This document shows, piece after piece, positions 1 through 11,446 of a stretch of 64,000 nucleotides of DNA (its first letter is position 1; each line of letters opens with the position of its first letter). The position numbers were made by a program, and so were the translations under genes. The notes under the pieces are model-generated. The model made no database searches and was not told where the DNA came from. It worked only from the letters and a program-made list of their open reading frames with translations. The stretch comes from Nemopilema nomurai (taxonomy: Eukaryota; Cnidaria; Scyphozoa; Rhizostomeae; Rhizostomatidae): the NCBI GenBank assembly GCA_003864495.1, contig ML133437.1, forward strand, positions 868,001-932,000, given 5' to 3'.

Positions 1-1134
1 TGCAAAAGTCGTCAGGAAGGCTGATCAAATCAAGACCAAGTGCATTTTGGGGAAAGAGAGCATGGTAGTTTTCCATGGGCAACTTCTGTCATGCTATTGT
101 TTCTAATAAATATCATAGCCACAAATCACTAATTATTCAATCCATTTAGCAGGCAAGACTAAAGGTCTCTGTAAACCCGAATATGTGAAGAAAATCATAA
201 TTTTGTGGATTGTTTGCGATTCAAGTCACTTGGAAGATACAAGTAACTTCAGCAATGTGATGCTGCTTCCACGTGCTTTGAGAAATCAATTATGAACACC
301 GAGTAAAAGCCTGCGAAATTGAAAAAATGCTTCGTGAAAACACGATAAATTTTCCCAATATTGAAGATAGTGGCTTTTGATACATGCCCTGTCCCTAGCC
401 TTTTCTTGTTTCTGTGCAAAAGAAGTGGTAAATGTTTAGCACTGATCCTTGTGGGAATCTAAGCGTTATAACCCAATAACGTCACCCTAATTACGAGGTA
501 TAATGTAGCCTTGATTGCTGTAGCAAGTGGAGAATATTCAAACAGTGTTCAGTCTCATTCATATCGCAGCCTATGGCATTGTTTGAAGTAACACCTTTAG
601 AACAAGCCTTTAGCACACAGTATCACTCACCAAGATTGATGACGTGTTTGATGAAATACGTCACCGCAACATTCTATTACATCATGGTAAACCTGTAAAA
701 TTAAAACTAATGAACTAGTGAACTTCTCTATACCGTATACTGCAAATCACCACTATAGGCCTTTTTCTAGTGCAAAACATAGGGAACTTCTTCTTTTTTG
801 ATAATGGTGTATTGCATAGAAGGGAAAGATCCGTTGCCAATGAAAGCATGAGAATGTGTGTAGATATGCCCCGCATATCACCATAGTCCAGATTAGTTGC
901 TAAACATAACACCCTTAGACAGCAGTGCTGAAAAATCTCATACCTGGAGAAAATCCTCAGAAGGACAACTTGCTTAGCAACAGAAAACGTTCCCAAGATG
1001 AGTCACAAGGGATCAAGGTTTCTTTAACTCACCACCGTTGTGATCTTACTTTATGTTGCCATCGCGCTTTAATTCCAAACTTGATTTTAACCAGAAACAC
1101 AAAAGGCAGTTGGTGACCTTCAAACGCTGGCCAG

Positions 1135-4100
1135 AAGTTACACGAAGTTTTGAAAGATCTTGAAGCTAGAGCCAAAATGAACAAATCAGAGTCGATGGAA
1201 AATCTCATTGAATCAGAAGAGGAAGATGACGAGGAGGAGAGCTGTTTTAGGTAAGAGATCTTCATAGCAAGTAATGGTACTTCACTTGCTTTGGTTACAC
1301 CTAACGGAGACAGTAGCACTCAATATTTTTCAAACTTTTCAATTTGCCTAGCTACTACTGATTTGAAAAAGGCAAACGGGTTAATTTCAGGAAATAAGAG
1401 GATGAACTCTTTCGCTTGAAGCACTCGTGGTAGTTAAGGAAGAAATTATTGATTAAATCAAAGAGCAGAAGTAATATGACAGGCCATACATTATACAGTG
1501 CTCTTTAATTTAGAATTATGGTAATGCTAATTCTTACAGAAATTTTCTTTGTGGTTAGCTGTTACCCTATATCTACATCAACATTAACAAATCAAACTTC
1601 TAATTTGAACACATGAAGCAAAAACGAAAAATTGAAAGCATCGTTATTATACTGAGTCATGAAAGCCTGTGACAGATTCGGCTCGTTAGCTGTTTCACTG
1701 AGGTGATGCTATTGCTTTGAAAGAAACTGGAATTAAAGTACCTTAGATTTATATAAAAGATCTTTTAGCCTATAAATCCTCTTCTAGCCTTCCAGGGTCC
1801 CTATCCGTTTGACTATATAGAGAACCGACCATTCACTTTTCATTAAAACGTGTAATGCTGTTTATGGGTGAATCTTATTATACAAGGATTTTCTTAATAC
1901 TTTATAGGAAACATTTCCATCCGAAATTAAGGAAGCACTGGAAAACTGTTCTGGTGGCGACATTGCTGTTGCTTTTTGGATTTGGTGAGTACCATTTAAA
2001 AGTCTATTCAGGAGATAGAAAGAAATACTGGGAATAAAGTATAGCAGATATGAGATATATGAAGATAAAATGTATCGAAGAAACGAAAAGAAAGCCCACA
2101 TGGTAATGTTATCGGAACATCAGCATAGAATTGAAGGTGGTTAGGATTCTAGGAGCTTGCTTCAGTAACGTGACTGATCTAATCTGAACGTGACTCAAAC
2201 TTTCCTCGAGCAAAACTAAGCCTAGGCAGATCCTTAAGATATCGTAAGATGACCTCCCTTTTCAGAGGCCAAGTTTTGAAACATCTTAAAAACTCTTGGC
2301 TCTATCATGGAAATCAAAATTTGAAATATCTATCTTTCACTTCGAACGAGCTTCTTTGCCTTTTCAATCCTATCGGAAAACAAACTAGCAAATTGAGCAA
2401 TCAAGCAAGAAAGTAAACAAAATCAGATAGCAAATCAAACAAAATCAGATAGCAAATCAAACAAAATCAGATAGCAAATCAAACAAAATCAGATAGCAAA
2501 TCAAACAAAATCAGATAGCAAATCAAACAAAATCAGATAGCAAATCAAACAAAATCAGATAGCAAATAAAACTGTAAAGAATTGAATTGTAAAGGGACAA
2601 TTCATTTTGAATGCTGAAAGTTTGAGGGTCACGTATTAAAGTATACAAAGAATAACGAACTGAAGAATATATATATGCATCTAAACTTATGAGCATTCAC
2701 CGCGAAGCAACTTGTGAGCAAGAATTCCCTAAAATACTGTTTGATTCCCACCTTCCGCTATTGAACTCAGTCACTGACAAGGACAGTGGTCTTCTGCTGT
2801 GCAGTATCACAGTTCAAAGCCAAATCTTAGGCCCTAAATTGTGTTATTATGTTGTTATGTATGCTGGTTTACTGCTCTATGAGATGTATAACTGTGTGGC
2901 CCAAATCACGTGATTTTTAGCAAAGGACATACAGAAAAGGAAGCAAACCTATACATTGTAAATGGAATGAGAAACTGGCCTAAAAATCTTAAAATGGAAA
3001 TAGCTCCTCCAACACTATAGCTAGACTGTGGCATGCAGCACTTAAGTTTTATTCTTAAGCGAAATCCATTATATCCTCTCTGAAATTACAACTAACAAAC
3101 TAAACATGTTTTAATAACTAACGCAACGACGACTCAAAAACTAAACCATATTACTCAAAATACAGTCTCTAAATGATTGAAGGCGATCGACCTATTTTAC
3201 GAAGAATGACAGGCACAGCAGCAGCAACATTGCAGCAGCAATAACATCACAGCAGCAACAACGCACAGTGTAATTTGTACTTAGATTATCATTCCTGATC
3301 ATTTTCACATCTCGATCCGGGTTTATTGCTTTATTCTTCCAACCACATGCAGTGTTAAAGACTACATAATTCATAAATTGATGCCATTGAAAACATATTT
3401 AGAAAGCCTGCTTTTGCACGATGCTTGATTCAAATGCAGTCAGTGCTGAGTGAATGCGAATAAAAAAGACGAGCAGAACATTTACAACGCTTTAAAAATT
3501 AATGAAAGGATTTGAATGTGTTTATTTACCGATGAGGCTGAAGATTTTTATCAAATAATCTCGTACGTATCTTAAAGAGCCTTTTGTGAAAACTTATGAA
3601 AACTCCTTCGTAGCGTTTCTGGTCTGTGGAATACTTGTCATCATTCTGCTGCACCCAAAGTACAAGCCAGGAGAAGGTTGTTCTTTGACTCATTTTTAAT
3701 TCCAGTTGCTAATGCATATCGTATTGTTGACAAAAATCTATGAAAATTATGACAAAGAAAAATCGACAAGCGGAAGTGGAAGACTGGAGTATTCTATTAA
3801 AGCCATTGCAGTTTTGATTAATCATATCGTATCAATGACTGCTGTTTAAGGTAGTAATGATGCCCATCTGACTAGATGCTTTGTCAAGGAATCGTGCAAT
3901 CTGGGCACATGATCTGGCAGGATTGCTTTAGTATGTTTTCTTTGGAACACACAACGCTGTATTAACCAGCAACCACAATATGCTACAGACATGCTTTGGG
4001 CTTGGGGTCCAAGGCTCGATGCCTTAACAAACTGTTATTAAGCTATATCATTTTTTAATAATTTCTGAAGATGTGTAATTAAGTACACATAGGTATTCTA

Positions 4101-4865
4101 CTAACCAGTAAGAAATTGCTGGTTCTAGTATTGTTCGTAATTTTGCTTATTATTGTGCAATTTTTCCCTTTCTAGGCCCGAATGGCTACATATTCTTTAT
4201 CTGTTCTGCAATATGCCTTATACCTGGAGGTCAGTTTGTCAAAAGTTGCAACACATTTATGTATCTTGCTGATTGATGATTGTATCATGTGAATGATTTG
4301 AATGATTGAATGCAAATGTCGTTGTGATGCAAGTTGAAAGGAGAATTATGCTTGTGAATATTTTTATTGAAATATGCAAAAGTTTAGCCAGCTATCCCAA
4401 TACTTTATGTGCAGGCATAGGATTTTACAAACAAACTTTCTTTACCGTCTGGACAAGACCTCCCTATTAGACTGCTATTCTTGTATTAACATAAATCGGT
4501 ACTTGATCTAGTATAATACTTTGTTAGGAATCCGTGTTTTTGTTCATGAACTAGTTTTCATCAACAAAACGATAGAAGTAAGTGCTTGCTATGTACAGAA
4601 GACAGATGAAACTTTGTTTGCTAGCTGAAGAGAAGCGTACGATCAATGATTGTGTTGCAAGATGCAACTGATGACAAACTCTAGGCATAGTTTTCAAATA
4701 TGTCATTTGGCTTACCACGTTAATATATAACTTTTAAAGGAACATTTCCGTACGCAATTGATCTAAGTGAATTACATTTTAGTGTATCACGTGGTTTACT
4801 TCGTAAGAGCGGTCAAAGGTCATAAAGGATACACAATGGAAGACGTCACACTATTCCACGAATGA
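1135..4865 (+). CDS. TMEM134: TMEM134-like (DUF872) membrane protein, 3' portion
   Basis: Five exons join in frame: 1135-1250, 1908-1984, 3614-3676, 4176-4229 and 4783-4865, all with GT-AG borders, giving 130 C-terminal residues. An acidic segment (about residues 20-35 of this part) precedes a basic stretch, PKLRKHWKT, then two hydrophobic helices (VLVATLLLLFGFAFLVCGIL and YIFFICSAICLIPG). The end reads VYHVVYFVRAVKGHKGY, closely matching the conserved PGVYH...AVKGH signature I know from TMEM134 and its relative TMEM230 (DUF872). These are small two-pass proteins of the endomembrane system with little known biochemistry. Human TMEM134 is about 195 residues, so the N-terminus is missing. A further in-frame exon at about 922-1017, ending in phase 0, may precede the first one, leaving a short 117-bp intron; this is weak. 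The true start is probably upstream of the window. An ATTAAA at 4965-4970 could be the poly(A) signal. The family call is firm and the 5' structure is not. Confidence 0.85.
2413..2568. repeat. 22-bp minisatellite, seven copies
   Basis: The core CAGATAG recurs at 2424, 2446, 2468, 2490, 2512, 2534 and 2556, an exact 22-bp spacing, with nearly identical units (A-rich, AAACAAAATCAGATAGCAAA-type). It lies in the second TMEM134 intron. The near-perfect identity suggests a recent expansion that is probably length-polymorphic. Confidence 0.95.
3220..3266. repeat. Imperfect CAG/CAA trinucleotide tract
   Basis: Clusters of CAGCAGCAGCAACA and related triplets are interrupted by TTG and ATAACATCA within the second TMEM134 intron. 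It is non-coding in this context. Confidence 0.7.
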
Positions 4866-4920
4866 CGTCACTATTACATTGATGACGTCATCATTCCGTT
4901 AAAGACGTTACCATGACTTC
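4842..4920. repeat. Degenerate ~20-bp tandem array starting inside the TMEM134 stop region
   Basis: GACGTC (last copy GACGTT) recurs at 4842, 4864, 4884 and 4904, each followed by an AC/CT-ATT-type stretch. The first unit is coding (the Glu-Asp-Val-Thr codons near the C-terminus), and the rest form the start of the 3' UTR. Copies two and three contain TGACGTCA/TGACGTCAC, the cAMP-response-element octamer. Whether these act as sites is unknown. Confidence 0.75.
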
Positions 4921-7377
4921 AAGAATGGATGATACATGTTAAAATTTGTAAATTAATGAATACAATTAAATATAGGGAAAAGGGAGTCCTTTTCAGAGTA
5001 GCTGCTTTCGTAAAAACACGGCATGAACCTTACTAATGACAATTTTGGTAATGAAATATATTTAAAAATGATAAGCACTCCAACAGTTAAAGGACTTCTT
5101 GTACGGATAAAAAATCTACCTGTATGCTTCTAATATTTTGCAAAAAACTTTTAGAGAAGGTCGGTTGAAACACTGTAGTATATCTTAAAACATTTCACGA
5201 AATATGTCTTCTTCACAACCATCGAAGTGATCATCCTTTGCTTGATTATTTTGCTGTACCAGAAATAATTAAATACCAGTAGTTGTTTTTGTCTCCTGAT
5301 AATATAACACGAAAGGTTTTTAAGCCTCATTCAACTGCAACCCTTTGGAGTAAAAAATATTAGATTTTGGTTGTATCACCTGTCACTTTGTATGGAAGTA
5401 AGCGGAACAATCACTTCCAACGCATATTTTGATTGAATTTGAGTGGCTAGCAAGGACATTATAGCACTGCCAATAATCAAACACAAAAATGAAGTTAAAT
5501 TGGAAATTTTTATTCAATGGATTACTAATTGATTAGAAAAAGAACGATTCTTAATAGCAATTAGCTATAGATCAATACGATAGATAAGCCCGTTCGAAAA
5601 GTTTGCCTTAATTTTCTGGGCTTTAAAATCTGTGCTTAACGACAACATAGTATGTCATGTCGGCTTTAAGCAAATTTACAATCAAGTTGCTTGATCCATC
5701 CCTGGCTCAAATGATCAGCTGGCTTTTGAGACTTTGACTACCATGATACAAAATAACATTTGCCCGACACTAAGAGGGCGGTTCTTAGAATCAGTATGTG
5801 AGGTGTAGAAATTCTTAATAGTTGATTGAACGTGCCGTGGCTGCATAGGTTGATCATCAAGGGAAAAACGTTTGAGGAAGTAACTTGAATTTTAAGCTTC
5901 CGGTTGGCTGACTCTGAGAAGGAAACAGAAAAAATACTTCCTTGTTGGGTGCAGTAAAACTGGACTTTTGTAAAACAGAGGAGTTCCTCAAAACCCAACA
6001 TTTATTGCAAGTTTCTGTCAATGTTTGATGTTCTTACATTTCAATGATTCTTAAGATTCACGAATACTGCTGCTAAAAATCCTCACGATTTTTTTAGGAG
6101 CTCTATCCATTGAGGGGGTATAAAGCTGAATGGGTTTTTTGCTAACACTTTAAGAAGTCAACTGACCCATTAAGATATTAATTATGTTAAAGCACCTTTG
6201 CCAAGATTTGGAGAAAGGCCTGCAGAAAATCTTTTTTTGTCAATCGACATTAAACAACAGTATAGACTAAGCAAAAATGTTAAAATGTACTTTTCTTGAT
6301 TTCTATTTCGATATTTTATTTTTAAGTTTTCTACAAAACCCATCTTTAGACTGACAAAAGAGGAAAATTAACTAGCATGGACCAAAAATGTTTCGATGGC
6401 AAGAATTTCCCCCTGCTCCTGAATAGTTGAAAATGTACTTTCAATAAGAATTATGTTTTGCCCTACTGTCAGAGATATGACGTGCCTATGAAGGAGAGGG
6501 GGAAGCGTGGTGGCCAAAAAAGTATAGTTTGTCACTTTTTCTGAGCGCCCCCAGTCTAGGCACATAACCGCTTACTGCTTATGTTTTTTTCTTGTAGATA
6601 ACAGCCTGCCCGTTCAGTCCCTTTCAACACATATTAGCGAAATGTAACTCTAACCAAAGTTATGATTTATGGGTTTATAGTCCTTCCTACCGAACGTTCT
6701 AATTACAATGTTGACAAAACCTGCGTTGGTCAAGCTTTTTGTCGCTTGGTAATACAACTTGAGAATATATCTTCAACCTCTCCAGCTTCCAGGGGAAGTA
6801 GCTGTAACTCAAAAATATAAATTCTATATTTAAGCTTATTAAGTTTTTTCGTGCTTTTCGCCGTCTTTTATTGCAAGTCACTTCTTTAGCCCCCATCACG
6901 AAGAGCTCACTTCAAAACGCTTGCATGGGCGGGCCTTCTCCCTTATTATTGTCCTCCTAACTAATACGCATGCGTCATGACATTCCTTTTAAAAACGGAT
7001 TCTGGGACACAGATTATTCGACTTTGGTATAATTTCCCGTAAGTTTTTGTGTATTCACACTATTTATAAAGTTCTTATGCATCATTTTGTGATTGCCTAT
7101 CATTTGTTTACGTTGAATGGCTTTTGCAGAAGTTAGACTGCAAGCCCTCATCCAATTCAATTATTTCTTGATAATGGTCGCTCAATCCTCCTTGATCAAT
7201 TTCTTAGTAAAAAACACTAATAATGTTGAGGTGAATTTAGTTTACAAAGATGGTTTGTTGTCTTGCAAAATTGTCTGCAAAGATCGTATTTAATTATTTC
7301 GTTTAAGTTGCAAATGCCCGATATATCAAGACAACTATGTTAAGTAACCACGAAGAAGTATTTAGGCCGTTATGGCG
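4866..7377. other. Intergenic, TMEM134 to zinc-finger gene
   Basis: This holds the TMEM134 3' UTR (possible ATTAAA at 4965) and AT-rich spacer. Short open frames on the minus strand (5738-6001, 6368-6565, 6699-6899) show no recognisable domain and no exon-like borders. The stretch 6900-7377 is somewhat GC-richer and probably contains the promoter of the zinc-finger gene, but I see no clear core element. Confidence 0.6.
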
Positions 7378-7500
7378 GGCGGCTACATATTCAAACCTCT
7401 CCTTTGCGGAGGTTGCAGTAGATGCTTTTTGCAACCGAGAGTGATGTGGAGTTTTTTAAATCCTGCAATGTATGAAATTTCGAAGCCCGAATATGATGCA
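7378..7500 (+). other. Probable 5' UTR exon of the zinc-finger gene
   Basis: A GC-richer stretch ends in a good donor (GTAAGC at 7501). The coding exon opens at 8264 after a CTTTCAG acceptor, 24 bases before the start codon, so a 763-bp 5' UTR intron is likely. The 5' border here is arbitrary. An ATGGCGG near 7371 resembles a YY1-type start-site motif. Confidence 0.4.
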
Positions 7501-8287
7501 GTAAGCTTATGTTTTGTTTTTTAACTTAATCTTGCACAAACAGCAAACCGAATTTATTTTACTGAATGCCTTCGCCCAGTTGGAGCCTACCACACTTCTC
7601 CCTTGGTAGAATTGAAATAGGTTCCTCTTTCTGCTGCCAACCATTTATGCAGGCAGTAGATAGACAAGTTAAAAGGATCAGGGTTTGCATGATCCTTATC
7701 TCTTTTCAAGTTATGAAGCATCATGATTTCAGTATTGACACCATAAATAGAAAACAAATAAGGGACCTTTGTCTCTTTATATAATTTGATATTTGAATAA
7801 TGTAATGGACAAAGAGCAGTAAATAGCAAACTGGCAATGAAATGTTTAGATATCCTTTAGCATTCTATTATAAAGTTGGAAAAAACCAATGTCTAGTGAA
7901 TTACATCACTAGTATTTATAATTAAGTATCCCTTCGTCAAGAATGTTTTTTTCAAAATGCTTAAAGGACATTGTAAATTTAAGTTCTCATAGAATGATTT
8001 TTAATTCAAAATGAAAAAATACTTTGGAGACATGCAAACAGTTGACATGCTTTGATATTCCTATAATCCAGTGCTCCCTCAATCAGATATTTTCTAGAGC
8101 AAAGAATAGATTTACCTACAACTCAGGTTACCTGTTTGCTTCATAACACATGCTTCATAATTTTTGATTCAAATCCCTACAAAGTGTTTCAATGGAAAGC
8201 ATAGAGTTTTCTTGGGGACTGCAATCAAGTGTTGATTTAATTCTAAAAAATACTTTCTTTCAGGGGAATTAAAAGAGTCTGAAAAGA

Positions 8288-9964
8288 ATGGAAGCAGATG
8301 GTTCAGAAGATGCTCCAAATGAGAATAGTAGTGTCCAAGATAATAAAAGCATGACATATATTTGTCAGTTTTGTAGTGCTCCATTCACAAGAAAGGAAGA
8401 GTTTGTTTTACACTTCACAGAATCAGAATGTAAAATACAGAGCATTGGTAGAATTGAAAGCAAAGAGTCATTGCAAGTTGAATCTGAGATTCAGGACTCG
8501 TCATCAGATGTACCATCTTCTGTACACGACCAACAAATATCTGTTTCAGCTCCCCAGATCCTTTGCACGGTAGACATGATTTTGTGTGAACAAGGAAACA
8601 AAATCTTCATTGCACCTGATACATTCAGAGTTGCAGAACAGTCTGGCAATCTGCAGCAAATCTTATCTTTGTGCCAAGTCCAGGGCTCCAGTGATGAGAT
8701 AAAAACTTCAATCAGTTCCATTGATGATGTAAGCCAGGCCCAGCAGATTGTTATCACAGAGGGAAATGGTTCCAGTGTGTTGACGCCAACCGCTGCTGTT
8801 GTTACAGTAACTGACAGCCTTTCACTCACTGATTCACCTGGAGAACACGGTATGAGGACGGTGGATAAAAATCAAATAAATGATGAAGGAATTGATATTC
8901 AGCTTGTCATTCAACATGTTGAAAAAAATGAAGACGGAGATGATGTTGACTGCAAAGACAATGTTCTGACATCAATGACAAGTGTTGAAGACACCAGTCC
9001 TAATGATCAGAGCACATATAGATGTGAGGTGTGTGAGAAGCATTTTAAAAAACTGTCTGGGCTTGAGAGACATAAACTTGTCCATACTAAGGACATCACC
9101 AAGAAATTCCTTTGTGATATTTGTGGGAGAGTATTTACGACCATAAATCGCCTTGTGAAACACGAAGAGACACATGAAAAAGCAAGAGAAGAGGAACACC
9201 GAAGGAAACATGAACTGCAGGAACTTGAGGGTACCACAGAGGAAAACAGTGAGACATTCATCTGTGAAACTTGTCAGAAGACTTTTAGCCAGTCATGCTG
9301 CCTACTGGAACATGAAAGAATTCATTTCAAGGATAGCATGAAGAAGCACAAGGATAAGTTTCCTTGTTCTGTTTGCGATAAGTGGTTTCATGCTGCAAGT
9401 CACTTGGCAAGGCATGAAAAATCACATGACAAAAAGAATACATTCACATGTGAAACTTGCGGAGAATCATTTCCTCGACAGAACACCCTTCAAAAGCACC
9501 AGGCCATCCATTCAAATGTCAAGCCATTTCTTTGCAATGTCTGTGGCAGAGGGTTCATGCAGTCAAGTAACCTAACAACACATCTGCGCACACACACCAA
9601 AGCCAAGCCGTACGCTTGCAAGACTTGCGGCAAAACCTTTTCACACTCTAGCAGTCGTGTGATACATGAGAGGACCCACACTGGTGAAAAACCATACTTG
9701 TGTGAAACATGTGGGAAAAAGTTCCGCCAATCAGGTGATCTTGCAAAACACCAAAGGTCACACACAGGAGAAAAACCATACCAATGTGCAGTTTGTGCAA
9801 AAACATTTTCTGTGCAGTCTAATTTGCTGGCACATTTACGAATCCATGTGAAAAAGAATTCCCAGAACCCTTTGTCGGTGGCAATGCTTGTTACAGAAGG
9901 GACAAGCCAAGGGGGGCAGCAAGTCACTGCAGCTGAATCTCTAATGAAAGAGGATATGGCATAA
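8288..9964 (+). CDS. C2H2 zinc-finger protein, nine tandem fingers
   Basis: A 558-residue protein encoded in one exon. The start is the first ATG after the acceptor at 8263, with an in-frame TGA just upstream (8279-8281). An isolated atypical C2HC finger sits at residues 26-48 (Cys26, Cys29, His42, Cys48). Residues about 60-240 are acidic and Ser/Thr-rich, probably disordered. Nine classical C2H2 fingers fill about 244-520. The later ones are joined by TGEKP-type linkers (HTGEKPY twice, HTKAKPY once), which marks sequence-specific DNA binding. The tail is short and polar. There is no KRAB, BTB, SCAN or SET domain, as expected outside vertebrates. It probably acts as a nuclear transcription regulator; the target cannot be read from sequence and I do not assign an orthologue. 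An AATAAA at 10139-10144 fits a short 3' UTR. Confidence 0.93.
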   Translation: MEADGSEDAPNENSSVQDNKSMTYICQFCSAPFTRKEEFVLHFTESECKIQSIGRIESKESLQVESEIQDSSSDVPSSVHDQQISVSAPQILCTVDMILCEQGNKIFIAPDTFRVAEQSGNLQQILSLCQVQGSSDEIKTSISSIDDVSQAQQIVITEGNGSSVLTPTAAVVTVTDSLSLTDSPGEHGMRTVDKNQINDEGIDIQLVIQHVEKNEDGDDVDCKDNVLTSMTSVEDTSPNDQSTYRCEVCEKHFKKLSGLERHKLVHTKDITKKFLCDICGRVFTTINRLVKHEETHEKAREEEHRRKHELQELEGTTEENSETFICETCQKTFSQSCCLLEHERIHFKDSMKKHKDKFPCSVCDKWFHAASHLARHEKSHDKKNTFTCETCGESFPRQNTLQKHQAIHSNVKPFLCNVCGRGFMQSSNLTTHLRTHTKAKPYACKTCGKTFSHSSSRVIHERTHTGEKPYLCETCGKKFRQSGDLAKHQRSHTGEKPYQCAVCAKTFSVQSNLLAHLRIHVKKNSQNPLSVAMLVTEGTSQGGQQVTAAESLMKEDMA

Positions 9965-11446
9965 GAATGACACTTTTAAGGTACACAGTAAAATTCTTTT
10001 AACAGAAAACATTGTGTTATTGACTGTTGATTTTTATAATTAGCAGCAATTGAAAGGTTTTGATTTGACATCTCCACATACTTCTAACATTTGAAGGTTA
10101 ATTAATTATCTTAGATAGTCTGATTTTTTACTTGTTGAAATAAAAGTCATTTGCAATGTTTTACTTGCAATCAGATAATCATCTTGAATCAAATATGTTA
10201 ATGGAATTTCCTTCTGGCTGCTACACCCTAAAGACAGACTTGTCAGCATCTATATATAGAGCTCCATTCTGCACAGTTATGCTAATGGCCAAATCTACAT
10301 CCTTGTGTTTGGCTCTAGCACCAAGCATAGACAAAGAAGAATTCCAAGCCTTTTCGTATTGGTTTTGTTTTACTCCACACAAGCTAGGCACTGTATATAA
10401 GCATCAAAAGTCCCAGTGCTATTCCTGTTTTGTCTACCATCAATGGTTTTGTATATTAGCCCCAGAATTGTAGCACAAAAACAACATGTTCTGCCAAAGC
10501 AACTGCAGGACAGTTGACTGCAAGAATTAATAATAAACAGAAAAGAATTTACAACAACATATTCATATGAAAAGATGCTGCCCAATCAGATATCTATTAA
10601 CAATCACTATCTGCCATTTACAAATCTATGAATCAATCTAAAAACATACAGAAGCAACCTCTATTAATAAACAATCAAAAGTAATTGCGACATTTTCGAG
10701 AAGCTCTAAAATTGCTAGTGTTCGTTTTGCATGTCATGTCTTCTATGCAAGTAAATCATTAAAATAGATGGAACAGAAAGAAGAATATAATTGAGGAAGA
10801 AATAAAAGGGTTGGTCTTTTGGGTGTCAAATAAAACACAATTGGGGCAAATTTGAGGTCCATTTGAATAAAAGCATATTGGTAATGTTGCTTTTATAACC
10901 ATGATAAGCTTTTTAATATTTTACAAACAAGGCAGAGATGGAAAAAATGCCTCCAAAGAGATTTCACTATAAGAACTAAAAGTGGCCCTTTTTTGAAGAC
11001 AAGAAATACATAACATGCTTTAGGGACAAATTTTTTTTAATCCTATGTGCCTTAGCCGCCTCTTGGAGATTGCTGGCAGAATTAAATCTGTTAGCAATAG
11101 CAATGAAAGTATAGTGGAGCACAAAGCAATAGACATGAAAGCTTGATGACCTGTTTTGTTAGAAAAGACAAGCTTAATTTAAATTGGTATTTGTACTTTT
11201 GAAAATCATGTACAAGTTGTAATATGAACAAACATTTGGAAAACTATAACCCACTTTGATGGAAACATTTTATAATTACTATTAACTATATACTTAATAC
11301 TTACATGTTAGAACTTACATAATTAATATCCAATATACTCTGAACAAGTTCTTAATATACCAAACAGCACACAAACTTCAAAAAAGAATTGAAACTTAAA
11401 AAACTACCTATCACTCTTTTAAACCACTTCTAGCTTTGTAAGTTAA
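9965..11446. other. Convergent intergenic region and 3' UTRs
   Basis: It lies between the stops of the zinc-finger gene (+) and the scaffold gene (-). It is AT-rich with no convincing coding exon. Several AATAAA hexamers occur on the plus strand. For the minus gene only TTTAAT (reverse of ATTAAA) was seen, near 10914 and 11034, so its poly(A) site is unresolved. Confidence 0.6.
10139..10144 (+). terminator. AATAAA poly(A) signal of the zinc-finger gene
   Basis: A perfect hexamer lies 175 bases after the stop codon and is followed by a T-rich stretch. It is the first canonical hexamer downstream of the coding region. Confidence 0.6.

Noticed and set aside
5738..6899. Three short minus-strand frames in the spacer
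   Set aside because: No recognisable motif, no splice context and ordinary AT-rich composition.
7850..7858. ATATCCTTT, an ideal AT-AC U12 donor
   Set aside because: It sits in the middle of the 5' UTR intron of the zinc-finger gene, not at any exon border, and no partner branch site and AC acceptor was seen.
8160..8180. GATTCAAATCC, resembling a tRNA B box
   Set aside because: No A box at the right distance upstream and no cloverleaf arms could be drawn.
8491..9927. Several minus-strand frames of 79-145 residues
   Set aside because: Antisense to the zinc-finger coding exon. The Cys/His repeats of the plus strand explain their periodic look.
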